64,000 bases of DNA from Apoderus coryli (Eukaryota; Arthropoda; Insecta; Coleoptera; Attelabidae). The translations under genes were made by a program, and so were the position numbers. Where the stretch lies: NCBI GenBank assembly GCA_911728435.2, contig OU452199.1:8194860-8258859 (forward strand), read 5' to 3'. The notes beneath the pieces are model-generated. The model searched no databases. It saw only the letters and a list, made by a program, of their open reading frames with translations, and was not told where the DNA came from. Positions 43,661 through 55,700 of the stretch are shown here, in pieces; the first letter of the stretch is position 1, and each line of letters begins with the position of its first letter.

Positions 43661-44950
43661 TATGTATGAGCTGCCAGTTGCTTTAGGGTCTGTTTGCATT
43701 CCCATGCTATCTTTGACGTGAAGGTGTAAGACCTCAGTGCTTTTAACGCAGCTTGATTGTCTCACATAATATTGATCTGCAGGCATTCTTGAGCACAACG
43801 ATTAATAGCGTTGATCTCTGCTTGGAATATAGTGGGACTTTTCCCGAGAGATTCAGAGAGCCTGCAATTAGGCCCGTATACTCCCATGCCTGTGTTCCCT
43901 TCTATTCCTTTTGAACCGTCCATATACCAGACGGATGTGTTTTTTGGGATCGTGGTTCCCCATTTAGCTATTTTTGATGGTCTCCAATGACCACTTCAAA
44001 TGGGATTTCAAAATCATGTTTGCGTGGCAAAGCGTCCGACGGTTTTCTTCCTGAATCCAAAGGTATTAGATTCAGGATTCCCATGTGTTCCTTTAGATCG
44101 CCAGATTTGTATTCCATTACCTGTGCCAGTTTCAGAGCGCTAATTGTTGCCTCTTTTTTGGCTAGGACAGGCAAAGGTATCAGATGCAGCAACGTTTCCA
44201 TCGCTGCTGTGGGGCAAGTTCGCATTGCCCCTGTTATTCCTAAACATGCAAGCCGTTGCAACTTTTGAAGACAGCATTGTGTATGCTTAATATTAACTTT
44301 TGGCCACCATACTAATGAGGCGTATGCGAGGCGTATGCAACCATGGGTTTGATGACTGTTTGGTACACCCAGTATGTGAGCTTTGGCTTTAGCCCCCAAG
44401 TTCTACCGAGTAGCCTGTGACACGTCCATATGGCCGCTGTGGCTTTCGATATGGTTTTCTCTATATGCTGATTCCAGATTAGTCGTTAATCCAGGATTAC
44501 TCCCAGGTATTTGACTTTATCCGAAAGGCAAATTTGCTCACGGCTGAGAGTGGGGTTAATAATGTCCACCTTTCTCTTTCTCGTGAATGGTACCAACACT
44601 GTTTTTTTCGGATTTATATTCAAAATTGCCTGAATCCATTTCACCAGTGAGGAGTCGACACTCCTCTCTTCTAGTGCTCTGCTGATGGATTCATGTGAGG
44701 TATTGTCAAAGGCACCCTCTATATCGATAAAGGCACATAAGGATACTTCTCGATGTCTTTTACTAAGCAGTGCAGGGCATTAATCGTAGATTTTCCCGCT
44801 GGGTAGGCGAATTGCCTTTTGTGAAGCGGTTTCCTATTTAAAGTTTCGCTTCTTAGGTATTCGTCTATTATCTTTTCCATAGTTTTCAGTAGGAAGGAGG
44901 TTAAACTAATAGGCCTGTGGCACTTAGGGTCATCCTCTGGACGGCGTTAT
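43661..44950 (-). pseudogene. RNase H LINE ORF2 copy 1, with RT core deleted
   Basis: On the minus strand the fragment reads KCHRPISLTSFLLKTMEKII, FAYPAGKSTINALH, then after a frameshift FIDIEGAFDNTSHESISRAL (catalytic Asp). WIQAIL is fused directly to LNINPKKTVLVPFTRKRK. The part between, which carries GCPQGG and YADD, is gone. The thumb follows (RLAYASLVWWPKV, LQRLACLGITGAMRT, LIPLPVLAKKEA), then the start of the RNase H domain, which is truncated at 43665. The end at 43665-44040 overlaps and closely matches 57838-58228. The family is I/LOA-like. Confidence 0.78.
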
Positions 44951-45249
44951 AATCCTATAAGTAGTCACAATGATTACTAAATTTTGTTTGCGACCACTAT
45001 TTTTAACTTAAGAATTACAAAAAAGATTATATATAATTAGTTAAAATCGGTGGTCGAAAACCGAATGATTTATTTTCTGTTCTCGACCGGAGGAATTATT
45101 CAAAACTCTTTAGCGGGAAAAATAATACACATTCATAGCTGCAGCCCAAATATTGTTTAGGTGGGAGCTTTGCGTTGGGTGTAGCATATAGTTTAGGGAT
45201 AGCAGATATTTTCAAAATCTTTTTAGTGACTCCCACAAGAAAAATAGGA

Positions 45250-45690
45250 CAGTCGCGTAGAGAAAAAGGAACAAATCTTAAAAAGACTAAAGTGCAGAAG
45301 AAAACTATCAAGAGAAGCCTTCTTTATACGGATTAAGACCTTAAAAAGGCCTTAAATGAAATCAGCGAACATAAAATGCCTGTCAGGCATGCCAGTCGGG
45401 CATTTAATGTCCCAAAAACTACCCTTTTGGATAGAACTTCTGGTTGAGTACCTGACGATAAATTAAGGAGTCGAGGTCCACCTCCACTTCTTACAGTAGA
45501 AGGTGAAATTCGCATCAAAACATGGACTATTAACACGGCAAAGTGCGGCTTTCCTATCAAAAAAGAAATGTTGTTTGATACTGTCTCCAAAATTGCTGCT
45601 GATTCTGGTAAAAGAACGTGTAATGGCGCCTCTGGTATAAAAATTTCATCAAATGAAATCCAGAAATTTCTCTAAGAGAAGCTGAGGGAA
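45250..45690 (+). pseudogene. Pogo/CENP-B-type transposase N-terminus (Pipsqueak HTH)
   Basis: The plus strand encodes KTIKRSLLYTD, a stop, then DLKKALNEISEHKMPVRHAS and RAFNVPKTTLLDRTSG, a Pipsqueak-type helix-turn-helix. SRGPPPLLTVEGEIRI and WTINTAKCGFPIKKEMLFDT follow, the second helix-turn-helix of CENP-B/pogo-like transposases. Two in-frame stops and a later break end the similarity near 45690. The catalytic DDE_1 domain is absent. It may be a dead Tigger/pogo element or a remnant of a derived gene. Confidence 0.7.
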
Positions 45691-47631
45691 TTACCAAAGC
45701 GAGAGCAGTTGTAAGCGAAGAAGGCACTAGAAAATGTGTAACTATTTTGAATTAGCGGGTATTATTTACATTCAGAAAGAATACTAATTTTGTAGCTGAG
45801 TCCAGAATGAATCCCAATATGCTACTCAAATTGTTACGTGTTCGATTTAAGTTTTACGAGCGGTTTAATTAAAGAAGAACAATAAAGAATATCAACTTTA
45901 TTAATCTGTATTAAAGTAATGTAAAATTACTCACCTCTTATAATTCTGGATCTCTGTCGGTCACCCACTTTGTATTTAAAAGAGAGTTATTAATTAAATG
46001 ACCCTTCTGTCAACAACATAACGAAAACTTTATTAGAAATAAAACGCATAGGCATAATTAAAATTAATAAAGAAACAACAACGAAATAAAAATGTATAAA
46101 TAAAAAAAAACTGAATTTATTTCAATTACTAAAATAAACAACTTTAATCTTTATAAAAATTGATTGGAAACAAAAAGACCTTCAATTAAAAGAATTAACA
46201 AAGAACTTACTGAACTTGAACTTAGATTATCATTAAGAAACTTTATACAATTAGAAATCACATCTAGACTCTACCAAGGATAAAACGAATCTAACTTGAA
46301 AGTCCTATTGCCTTTCCAAAATTACCTCATAAAAATGACAAGTAGGTACTACAATAAGAAAAGAGCATTTTTAAAATATATTCCTATACAAATACTACAG
46401 CTACAAGGTGAATAGTAGTTTACGCCTTAGAAATAAAATACATATTTATGTCGACTGTAATAATGATTGTTGATACTTAGGTATCTTATGTTGGAGTTCG
46501 TTCAAAAGATTAACCAGTCACTACCATTTGTAAAGCAAGAAACAATACGATTTTATAATGACTTCTCAATCTCCTGAATCAGCGACTGGACAAAAACCCA
46601 TTGTTTTTTTATGCGCCCTTTATATATATTATTTGATATGGGAAACCGTGACACCCTCCAATTTGCTTCTGTATATAATAATAAAAGTCCGACATTTAAT
46701 TTATATGAAGGTATTTCGATGTTCAAAAGTGTGACCACTGTCAACATGTCATTCTTCGAACAAGAAAACACGATCTATTTCTAAAAGTTGAACAAAGAAA
46801 AGAGATAAAAATTATATAATTTTGTTATTCATGTACCTACTTGCAAATGTGTTTATTGCGTTTCGTAAAACCCATAGCAATAAACGATAAGATAGATAGG
46901 AACTGTCTGTACCCTTAAATTTTATGACTAAAAAGATAGTTTAGGAACATTTGTTAACAATCTACTTAAAATAATATTCACAAAAATATTATATTTCCCA
47001 AACTAAGAGAAAATATCTATAAAATCACACAACTAGTATGCCAGTGGCGTGGTTTGTTACAAATGGTTGAAGTAACTTACCCACATTCTAACAAATAAAA
47101 ATGACCCCAGTAGAGGGACGAATCTGGAATCGCTTTATGTCCAAAGTCAGGCAAAGTACTAGGACCCAAAGGATTTAAAAAATTTTGTCGAATAATTTTT
47201 GTTTGTTTTCGTTAATGAAAACGATTTGTTGTGTTTAAATTTTTATTTTTATTCTTTCTATCCATGACTAGTACTCCACTTTTAACGGTCGAAAACCAGC
47301 TTTAAAATTGTCGAGAATTGCGATCGGTAGTCGTAAATCAGCTAAAATGCACGTTTTTAACATTAACGTATTTTATTTATTAATTACAAAAACAAAAATC
47401 AAATTTATAGTTATAAATTTATCTTAAGACTTTGAACAATTCAAAATTACTGTGAGATATGGAATTAAAATTACTACATCTTAAAGTTGGAATTTTTGTT
47501 AAAAGTTCGAGAACCAGCACATTCACCCTACCTATTATTACTGGCCAAATTCAATTACAGTTCTCTAAAATATTCTCTACCTTATGATACTTATTTGTAA
47601 GATAATAAGAAATTTCAAAATATTAATTAAT
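45691..47631. other. No recognisable gene
   Basis: AT-rich sequence with no domain-bearing frame. I see no splice-flanked exon. Confidence 0.45.
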
Positions 47632-48350
47632 AGCCGCCTTTGTTGTGTCTATTTTGGAATTCGCTACAATTATTTGGTCGCCCATCTACCGTGTTCATAT
47701 ACAGAGATTGGAGAGTATCCAACGTAAGTTTTTAAAATATTTGTCATTTAAAATTGATGGATATTTTCCTCCTCGTGGGTGTGATCACGGCCTGTTACTG
47801 ACAAGGTTCGGATTTCGGCGGTTAGCCAAAAGACGCATCTTCGCGTCTCAGATCTTTCTTTTTAAGTTGATCAACAATATGCTGGATTGTCCTCGGTTGC
47901 TTCAGCAGCTATGGTTTCGTGTCCCTAGGGTGCACTCTAGAAGCGCTAGTTTATTTTGGGTGCCACAGATTCGTTCTAATTATGAATCTAAAGCACCCCT
48001 ATTTGGGGCTTGTAAATACAGCAACCGATTAGTCATTAATAAAAACGTTGAATTTTTTAATGTATCGCTTGATTCTTTTAAGGAAAGTTTAGAGACATGT
48101 TTGCGGGCTACTGATTTGGATTTGTTTTGATGAATTATGTTCAAGTGTTAATTATTAATTGTTCTTGTAATCCTCCCAATTTTCTTACGCTTTGATGCGT
48201 GTATTTCCTTTTTTGTATTTTTCTATTTTTCAGTTAGTTTTAAGTTGGGTATTTTTGTATGCTAATGCTAATCAATTGTTTTTGTGTATGTAAGATTTTG
48301 TCTGTTATTGGGTAGCAATACCTGTTAGACAATAAAGAGATTAAGATTGC
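47632..48350 (+). pseudogene. CR1/Jockey-type LINE 3' end (thumb and 3' UTR)
   Basis: The plus strand encodes VVSILEFATIIWSPIY, IQRLESIQRKFLKYLSFKID, LLLTRFGFRRLAKRRIFASQ and a C-terminal tail ending RATDLDLF at 48130. A 3' UTR follows, ending in AACAATAAAGAGATTAAGATT at about 48348. The frame is uninterrupted, so the insertion is fairly young, but it is truncated 5' at about 47632. The thumb resembles the fragment at 11433. Confidence 0.8.
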
Positions 48351-49061
48351 AGTTTTCCTTATATGAGTCCCTGCAAGTGGACCTTGTAATTTTTGTTTGT
48401 GTAAAATTCAAAACTATGCGTACGCATCCTAATAATTATTATTCCATGTTAGCCGATAAGATAAAAGCATGTCCAAATTTGTAAAATTTATACGAATTTA
48501 ATAAAAGCGGCAAAACCACCGGAACTGGTGGTTGAAACACACGGGAAATTGCACCACCATAATTTGGTATGTATTATACAACTCGTTTTTTTTTACCCAT
48601 TCAATTTAGAGTGTTGTTATTTTGACCGTTTACATTTTGCGGTCAACTATTACCGTAATCAAATTTACAGTTCACATTTTGGATTTCGGCAATGTCATAA
48701 TTAACAAAATGTTTTCCATTTGATGTCGATTGGATATCCGTTGCATCATATATTGCTTTACAGGAGTATTCATGGGAGTCGTTAAAGCTTTACGGACAAG
48801 TGATGTATTTAGGAATTTGGAAAGCGTGTTCCAAGAAAAGGTTTCAACGGTTCTAAGTTTACATTTCCAATTTGTTTTGTTTCATTTCAAATTGGAATTC
48901 TCTTTGTTTTTTAAATATGTTGAACACTAATTTCGATATTGTGTTGAGATGAAGTAACAAAAACTACAACTTTTTATCTCTTGTATTTTTTTATATGTTG
49001 CTTTGTTTACAAGATAAAAAATCAAAACATTTTCCAACATACCATGACTCCCAGAAGATTG
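48351..49061. other. No recognisable gene
   Basis: No domain recognised. The frame at 48730-48930 is not supported by any motif. Confidence 0.45.
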
Positions 49062-49365
49062 AATGCATTTCGTGGAAATTAGACTTTTTTTCCCACATAT
49101 AATATCTCACTGGACTTAAATATGGACTACTTACTTCTTTAAATTCAAAAAGTGTGAACGTTTTTTTTCTTTGACAGATTGGTTTTCCTAATGTAAATTA
49201 GAACATTTTTTCATTGTTTTCTTTCCACAGTGTGATCATAATAATTAATTAATAAAATATTTTAATATGTTAAGAACAAAAACCGTTCACTAGTTTCCAA
49301 TGCTTTTTAGTACTTTATTGTTAATCTAACCAGTGATGATGGGAATAAGATTCCCGAAACATGGA
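49062..49365 (+). repeat. Penelope-like terminal repeat remnant, second copy
   Basis: Bases 49062-49140 match window bases 57-130 (GCATTTCGTGGAAATTAGAC). Bases 49326-49362 show the hammerhead-like order AACCA, GTGATGA, T, GGGAAT/ATTCCC, GAAACATGGA, TGGTT. The AACCA and TGGTT strands pair as stem I. Compared with the copy at window start, C3 is changed to G and the base before the cleavage residue is changed, so this copy should be inactive. Confidence 0.5.
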
Positions 49366-49379
49366 TGGTTTTGATGGTT

Positions 49380-50965
49380 TATTAAATAAATCAAAAAATT
49401 AAAAATAATTTGTAGACTGGTAAACAAAACATAAGAATAATAATTAATACATACAGGTACATCGTCAAATAAATAAATAAATCAATTAAGATACTTAAAG
49501 TTAATTAATTAAGTAAATATTCTACAGTTCAATATATATACACATATATACAAAACACACAATACAAACTACTACCATCCAGGGTGTGAATCGCTCAAAA
49601 AGTAATGCACATTAAAAAAGTCACCTACTGTATAAAAAGCATTTTCTAACAAATACGTCTTTAGAGCTTTACGGAATCGAGGAAGGGATGATAGCAATTT
49701 GATTTCCATTGGCAGATGGTTGTGCATTTTTTTTTGCATCGGAGGATGGGGCTGGCAGATAAAGATCATGTTCGGAGGTTCTAAGGAGCTAGTTATGGAA
49801 TGGTCTTTCAGAGACATCTGACAGGTGTTTGCGGATTAAGCAGACCGATTCCAATATGAATAAGGAAGGTAGTTAGTATTTTAAATTTTCTGAAGAAGTC
49901 CTGGCAATGGGCTCTATAGTGCAATCTCAGAGAGTATCGAATAGCTCTTTTTTGATATCTAAAAATACGCCCAAATTGCGTTGCACAGCATGTATCCCAG
50001 AATGGGAGCGCGTATCGAAGATGGGTTTCGAAGAATGAAAAGTAGACTGTTATGGAAGTTGACAAGTCAAGTTCTTTGGAAACTGATCTTATCGCAAAAT
50101 AGGCAGAGCTTAATTTTTTTGATAACGCATCAATGTGCAACTTCCACTTCAGGGAGCTGTCAACAACGAGGCCCAGAAACTTCACAGAAGAAATAACTAC
50201 AATAGTGGAATTATTAAGTTCAAAAGACTGCAGCATACCTTTATATGACACAGATTTAGTTTTCGCAGTGTTCAAGCACAACAGGTTAGAGTAACACCAT
50301 GATTTGATGGTGATTAAGTCTTTGGATATGGTACTATGAAGATCCACACTATCCGGGTCGCACCAAGTGAAACTAGTATCATCAGCAAAGGGACATACTT
50401 TACCGCTGATGTCTAGGCACGTAATGTCGTTGATAAATAGCAAAAACAAAATAGGACCCAACACCGAACCCTGTGGAACTCCACAATCCATCGGCCTGCA
50501 AGAAGACACAGCCGCATTGACCCTCACACACTGACTTCTGTTGCTAAGGTACGACTTAAACAATCCCAGTGGAACCACCTGAATTCCGTAGTGTTGTATC
50601 TTGTTAATTAAGATGTTATGTCTTACACAGTCGAATGCTTTGGAGAAATCACAGAAAATTGATGCTGTAAAGTGAAGATTGTTCAAGTTGGAGTAAACAT
50701 TGTTGAAGACGGAGAATATAGCATCATTAGTGCATTTGTTAGCTAAAAATCCAAGTTGGTGGCTAGCTAATACTTCATATTTGTGCAGAAATGATAGAAG
50801 TCTCCTTTTAACCAGTCTTTCAATGATCTTGGATAGAGTAGATAGAAGTGCAATTGGACGATAGTTTGAAGCTTGATCTTTATCGCCACCCTTGTGCAGA
50901 GGAATTATTATAGATGTCTTAAGGCATTGTGGAAAAATTCCATTTTGGAATGACTTGTTAATTAA
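49380..50965 (-). pseudogene. Jockey-type LINE with near-complete reverse transcriptase
   Basis: On the minus strand it runs from LINKSFQNGIFPQCLKTSII through NYRPIALLSTLSKIIERLV, ASIFCDFSKAFDCVRHNILI (Asp), CGVPQGSVLGPILFLLFIND, FADDTSFTW (catalytic pair) and KFLGLVVDSSLKWKLHIDAL, to a thumb (FETHLRYALPFWDTC, YQKRAIRYSLRL). One frameshift at about 49812 separates the last 81 residues (HNHLPMEIKLLSSLPRFRKA). It is truncated 5' before the endonuclease, so it cannot move itself. It is a different family from the intact LINE at 5906. Confidence 0.82.
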
Positions 50966-51445
50966 ATCTGTGAAAACGATTAAATATAAATAATATCATA
51001 TAGATTATAGAAGACTGTATTGTGGTTCATTTCAATAATTATAATAATAATTTTTTTCAGATTTCATCCGGTTTTGGTGTTAAAAAGCATGCTGTTTGCA
51101 CTATTTAAGCACATTACCTGCATGATATCCTCCCTTTTAGATATAAATTTGATTTCAGACCAATGAATTACAATAATTACAGGTCCGGTGATTGGCCTGC
51201 TTTTGTTCCGGTTAACAATATATTCCGATTACCGTTCAGCAAATTTTAAATTCATTAAACCAAACGGTCTCTGTGCTAATGGGCTTACATTTATAACATA
51301 TTGTGTGATTGTCTAGTTTATCTCCAAAATACACCGTATTATGTTATGTATCTTCATAAAGCCTATAGTATAGCAAAAAAACATTTAATTTCGCTTCTAT
51401 TAAAATACTTATTTAGGTAAATATAACTTAAATAAAAACACTTAC
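50966..51445. other. Probable intron of the Beat-family gene
   Basis: No coding motif. It lies immediately downstream (minus strand) of the Ig exon's splice donor. Confidence 0.5.
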
Positions 51446-51651
51446 ATCAACTGTTAAATTTGGAATGGGAAACACCATGGTAGGAGGTGATTCTTTTGGT
51501 ACGTATCTGTAGAATTCCTCATCGTTTCGATACCATTTTATGGTATATAACGGTACTGACTCCAAGTCATAATCACATGCTAACGAAACAGAGGAACCAA
51601 GTGGAACTGCTTGAGGAACTTTTATGTGCATATCTTTTAGAGCGAGGACAT
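51446..51651 (-). CDS. Beaten path (Beat) family immunoglobulin-domain exon
   Basis: The 206-nt exon follows a splice acceptor (TTGTTTCAG, 51660-51652) and ends at a consensus donor (GTAAG, 51445-51441). It encodes VLALKDMHIKVPQAV, SVSLACDYDLES and PLYTIKWYRNDEEFYRYVP, then KESPP..VFPIPNLTVD. The B-strand cysteine, the YDLE motif, LYxIKWY and EFYRYxPKExPP are diagnostic of insect Beat proteins, cell-surface ligands or receptors in axon guidance. Which paralogue this is cannot be told. It is the only host exon found; neighbouring exons are outside the window or too short to see. Confidence 0.88.
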
Positions 51652-52621
51652 CTGAAACAAATTAACCAAATGTCAAACATGAATACAAAGTATTTTATAA
51701 CAGCACGTATTATTATCCAATGCAATAGACTTGTGGCGACCATTATTCTTGCGCCACACAGTATATATTGTATTTTATTCTGTAGATACTGGGGCAACCT
51801 TTTTATTGTGCCACACTGTATATATGTATTTTTAAATTTAGTTATTTCTTTGTAAAAATTTAGTATAGTAGTTGTAAATAATATTTTCTAAATTGCACCA
51901 AATGTTCAAACATCTGGCACGAATATTTCTACTTTCTTTTTAATGTTTTTCATTTTCGGGAACAAAAGAAATCCCTAGTCCGTACCTAGAAAAAGCAGTG
52001 TTTATTGTTAAAGCTACGTACCGAACAGATGTCGTACTTTCTCAAGAGAAATGTTTTTTTCTATAATTTTATAATTTTAGCCCAGTCAGTCTTCAACATC
52101 AAAACCGTCAACATCTCTCTCGTGCCAAAACTCTCTCTCTAGATTTTATAACAACTTAACGCTCAAACACACTCTTTTCCGTTTTAATAAATATTCAGTT
52201 TTGTATATACTGTTAAACAGTGTTTTAATTATTACAATCATACTACCCAAATTACCAAAGACTATTAAAAGCAGCAGCGAAAATTGGTACCTACACCTAC
52301 ATTTTGTCCTTTTAGCTTGTATGGCCAATCCAATATTCAAAATTTATGAATAGAAATACTTTCCCTTAATAATTAATTCATCATTCAACAAAACAATCGA
52401 ATCTTCAATAACCTACATCTCTCTTTATCATCGCTCGAAAAATCTCTTTCCTCTCTGTTTTTTTTTTTATATTACTTAGCATTTTTGCAAAGTATCAAAA
52501 TAGATTAATAAAATTTTCGTTCACGCATACAGGTCTGGACAAAGATCATGAAAATATTCCAAATCAAAGATTCACTCATAATGCGATAAACAAACATTTG
52601 TCGCAAACGACCCCCATATCC
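51652..52621. other. Probable intron of the Beat-family gene
   Basis: AT-rich sequence. The acceptor-side polypyrimidine tract is at 51652-51660. No further exon was recognised. Confidence 0.5.
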
Positions 52622-52742
52622 CGTTTTTTGGATTCTTTCCTTTTTTTTGTTTTCTAATAGTCCTCTTCCTGAGAGATTATTTTTGAGCCTAGTGAGAATG
52701 ACTGACACCTTCTGGGTTACGAGCTATAACCCTTGATAGGTA
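52622..52742 (+). repeat. Dispersed repeat family Y, copy 2
   Basis: This is the direct match to 17863-17980, including TGACACCTTCTGGGTTACGA and GCTATAACCCTTGATA. Confidence 0.65.
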
Positions 52743-55700
52743 TTAACATTAACATACATGGCCTGATATTTCGATCCCTGTGGTACTCGCCACTTAAAAC
52801 CAAAATTCTCAGGACCGGTATTTAAACGAACTACCGATAGCACATTATTTAAGCTAAGCCAGGGCTTAATTTACCTAAAATTTTATTAGCTATATTATAC
52901 CTAACACCTAACAAATTGGCTAGTCTTCAACCGGATTTGAAACCAGTTTTAAAATAAATACCGCGAGTATATTTTGGAAATATGGTAATGAAATAAATTT
53001 GGAACTTGCTTGAGTTTAACGGGAATCTGCTCCATTATGTGAAACTTAACAATAATTAATATTGCTGCGAATTTGACGCGCTTTTTTTGGGGCTCGGATA
53101 CAAACTTTTGCGCTAAATAATGGATGGAGTTTTATGTATAGTGGTCCCTCGGACGTTCTGGCTCAAAGTTATAAACGCAGTTGGGATATTTATGTGACAT
53201 ACTGCGAAAATATAAGTTTTATGAGTACTTTTTGTTTTCTAATTTGATTTAAATAACTGTAATGGCATCAGTATTTGTATTTGTAGAAAATTGTACACGA
53301 AGAATGCCAATACATTTGCCGAAACGTCGATTTAAGAAAATGATATAAACTAGAACAATAAAAATATTTTTAATGCATTACTTCCAGGGACGTCGATCTT
53401 CCGAGATATTGAGCCGTAAGCGCTTGAAAAATATTCAAATTCCATTAGTGCAAGCAATTAATTTATAGTACACGATGTGTCTATCAGTTTAACGAATATG
53501 ACGGCAAAACAAAATATCAAATCAGTTTGATTTCAATACAATTACAAGAGGAGCTCCATATATTTTCGGTTCGCCTGTGAAACGTTCAAAGTTCCTTGTC
53601 TGGGCACTTTGTTATGTACATTTACATACATTTTATACCTTAAGGTGAACGAATATACCTAAACCGATATACGATGTACCCAAAGCCTTACAACGAGCAA
53701 ACAAGCAACGTTTATTTAGTTTACAGTAGCTGTTTGTAGTAATAAAACGCTGGTGTTTATTGAATATGGATCGCTTTCATATTTTCACAGGCGATGTTTG
53801 CGTTTCAACCGTAGGGGCAAAATAATAAACGATGCATTAGATATACTGCAATATGTATGGCAATATGGAAAACAGAATTTCTTCGAACTGCGCTGCGCCT
53901 TTGTGAAACATTGTTCGTAAAGTTGTAGATCTACGTGTGGAAATGTTTGTTTTTTCATTGAAACGTGAATAATAGATAATAATAATATGAGTGTAACTGA
54001 TGATTCTCATCATTAATAATTCGAAACATTGAAGGGCTCCCGACATAAATAATATTTCTAAAAATTACGATGTTCTCTTCTTGGACATTCTTCTAGAAGC
54101 AATGCTTCTAGATAAATCCAGCGTCAAACTTATATTAGCTAACCTAACATATAACTGCTATATTCGTTCGATCAAAGCCCTATCTACTGCAGCTGCAAGC
54201 AGTAAACGAATTATTTAAGCGACAGAAGTCTGTTATAAGTGGAATACACTGAAACGTTAATATTTTGTAGACAAGATGAAATTTAAACGTAATAAAACTA
54301 AAACCGTGTTTAAAATACGGGATTTATTAATATGACAAGAAATCCCTTTAGGATTTCCCAGTCGTTTTGTGGTAGTCTTATCTATGACAAAAGTCATTGA
54401 GGGTTATAATAAAAAAATTTAATTTTTTTTTATTATTTTTTTTTTGTAATTTTTTTTAATCTATTTAAAAAAATTTGTTTAATTTTTTTTTATTAATTTT
54501 TTTGAATTTTGCTTTTATGTTTTTTATTAATTTTTTTGATAACCTGATAACAAATATTTTCAAAGAAATTTTGAATTCAAATATAAAAAAATCAAAACAT
54601 TACTCAAAATATTACTTTTTTGTCTTTAAAAAAATTAACAAATATATTTTTGACTCACCCCGTATTTAAATTTAAAGTGTACGCTAAAAATTTCTAAAGA
54701 TTTAAAAGTTTTTCGATTGCAATCTGAAAAAAAAGTTAAATGTGCACAATCAATAACACATTCAAAAATGAACTGGGATCAGTTTGTGTATAACTACACC
54801 ACCTAAAAAAACACCTCTATATATACTGAAACTCATCAAAAAAATCTAATTTATTAAGAGCATCGAAAAGTGTCTTATTCCATAGAAGAGGTTATGCAAC
54901 CGTAAATACCATAATGATGTGTTGGAGGTTGCATAAGCATAAGATATTAAATCTAATCAGTTAAAGGTCATTGATTGGTTGTAATTATTGAAATTGTAGC
55001 CCGTCTGCACATATTCTAAGATGTTAATATATCTGCACATATAACGGGATCGTTGAACTTTTTTGTATTATTATTGAAATTGTAACCTATCTGGTGCGAA
55101 TCAATTTTCGAATGGCAAAAAATGTGTCAACTTGTGCACACTTCTCGGCCAGATTTAGTTCATGTGAATAGTAGTAAAATAAAAATAAGTATAAATTAGT
55201 AGTTTTTTTAGATAAAATAATGTTTTAATATTTGTTATATTATTGTGGGAGTCGAGTAAATTAAATTTGTTGAAAAATCAAGTATCTAATAATTTTACAT
55301 GTGTAAATCTATTGTGTAATGTGTGGATTTATTGAGGAAACTCTGCTGAAATATGTTGGTTGTGCAAATCTTCAAATAAAGTGTGGCATCACCGAATTTC
55401 TCATCTTGTCTTCATTATTGTCAGACTTTGGATGAATTGCATTGAATGAAATAAACATAATATGGAATTTTTTTAATAACCAAATTATTTTAGCAAAAAT
55501 AAAATAAAATAAATTTGAGGAAATTGAGTTTATATTTAACTAAGCATCTGCACGTAAATAGATTTCGGATTAATTACGCTATTGCGAGATAATTTGAAAA
55601 ACAATCTGGCAGCACTCTGTGTTACATGTTACGGCGTAACTTTAGTTATGGTGGCTTTCGTTAAAAGGGACTCTACATCAAAATTGACCGATATATCATT

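Noticed and set aside
46553..46771. Minus-strand open frame as the next Beat exon.
   Set aside because: It lacks the expected Ig F-strand tyrosine-x-cysteine motif and has no flanking splice signals.
54415..54560. T/A tract as a replication origin or matrix attachment region.
   Set aside because: Simple low-complexity AT sequence; nothing beyond composition supports such a role.
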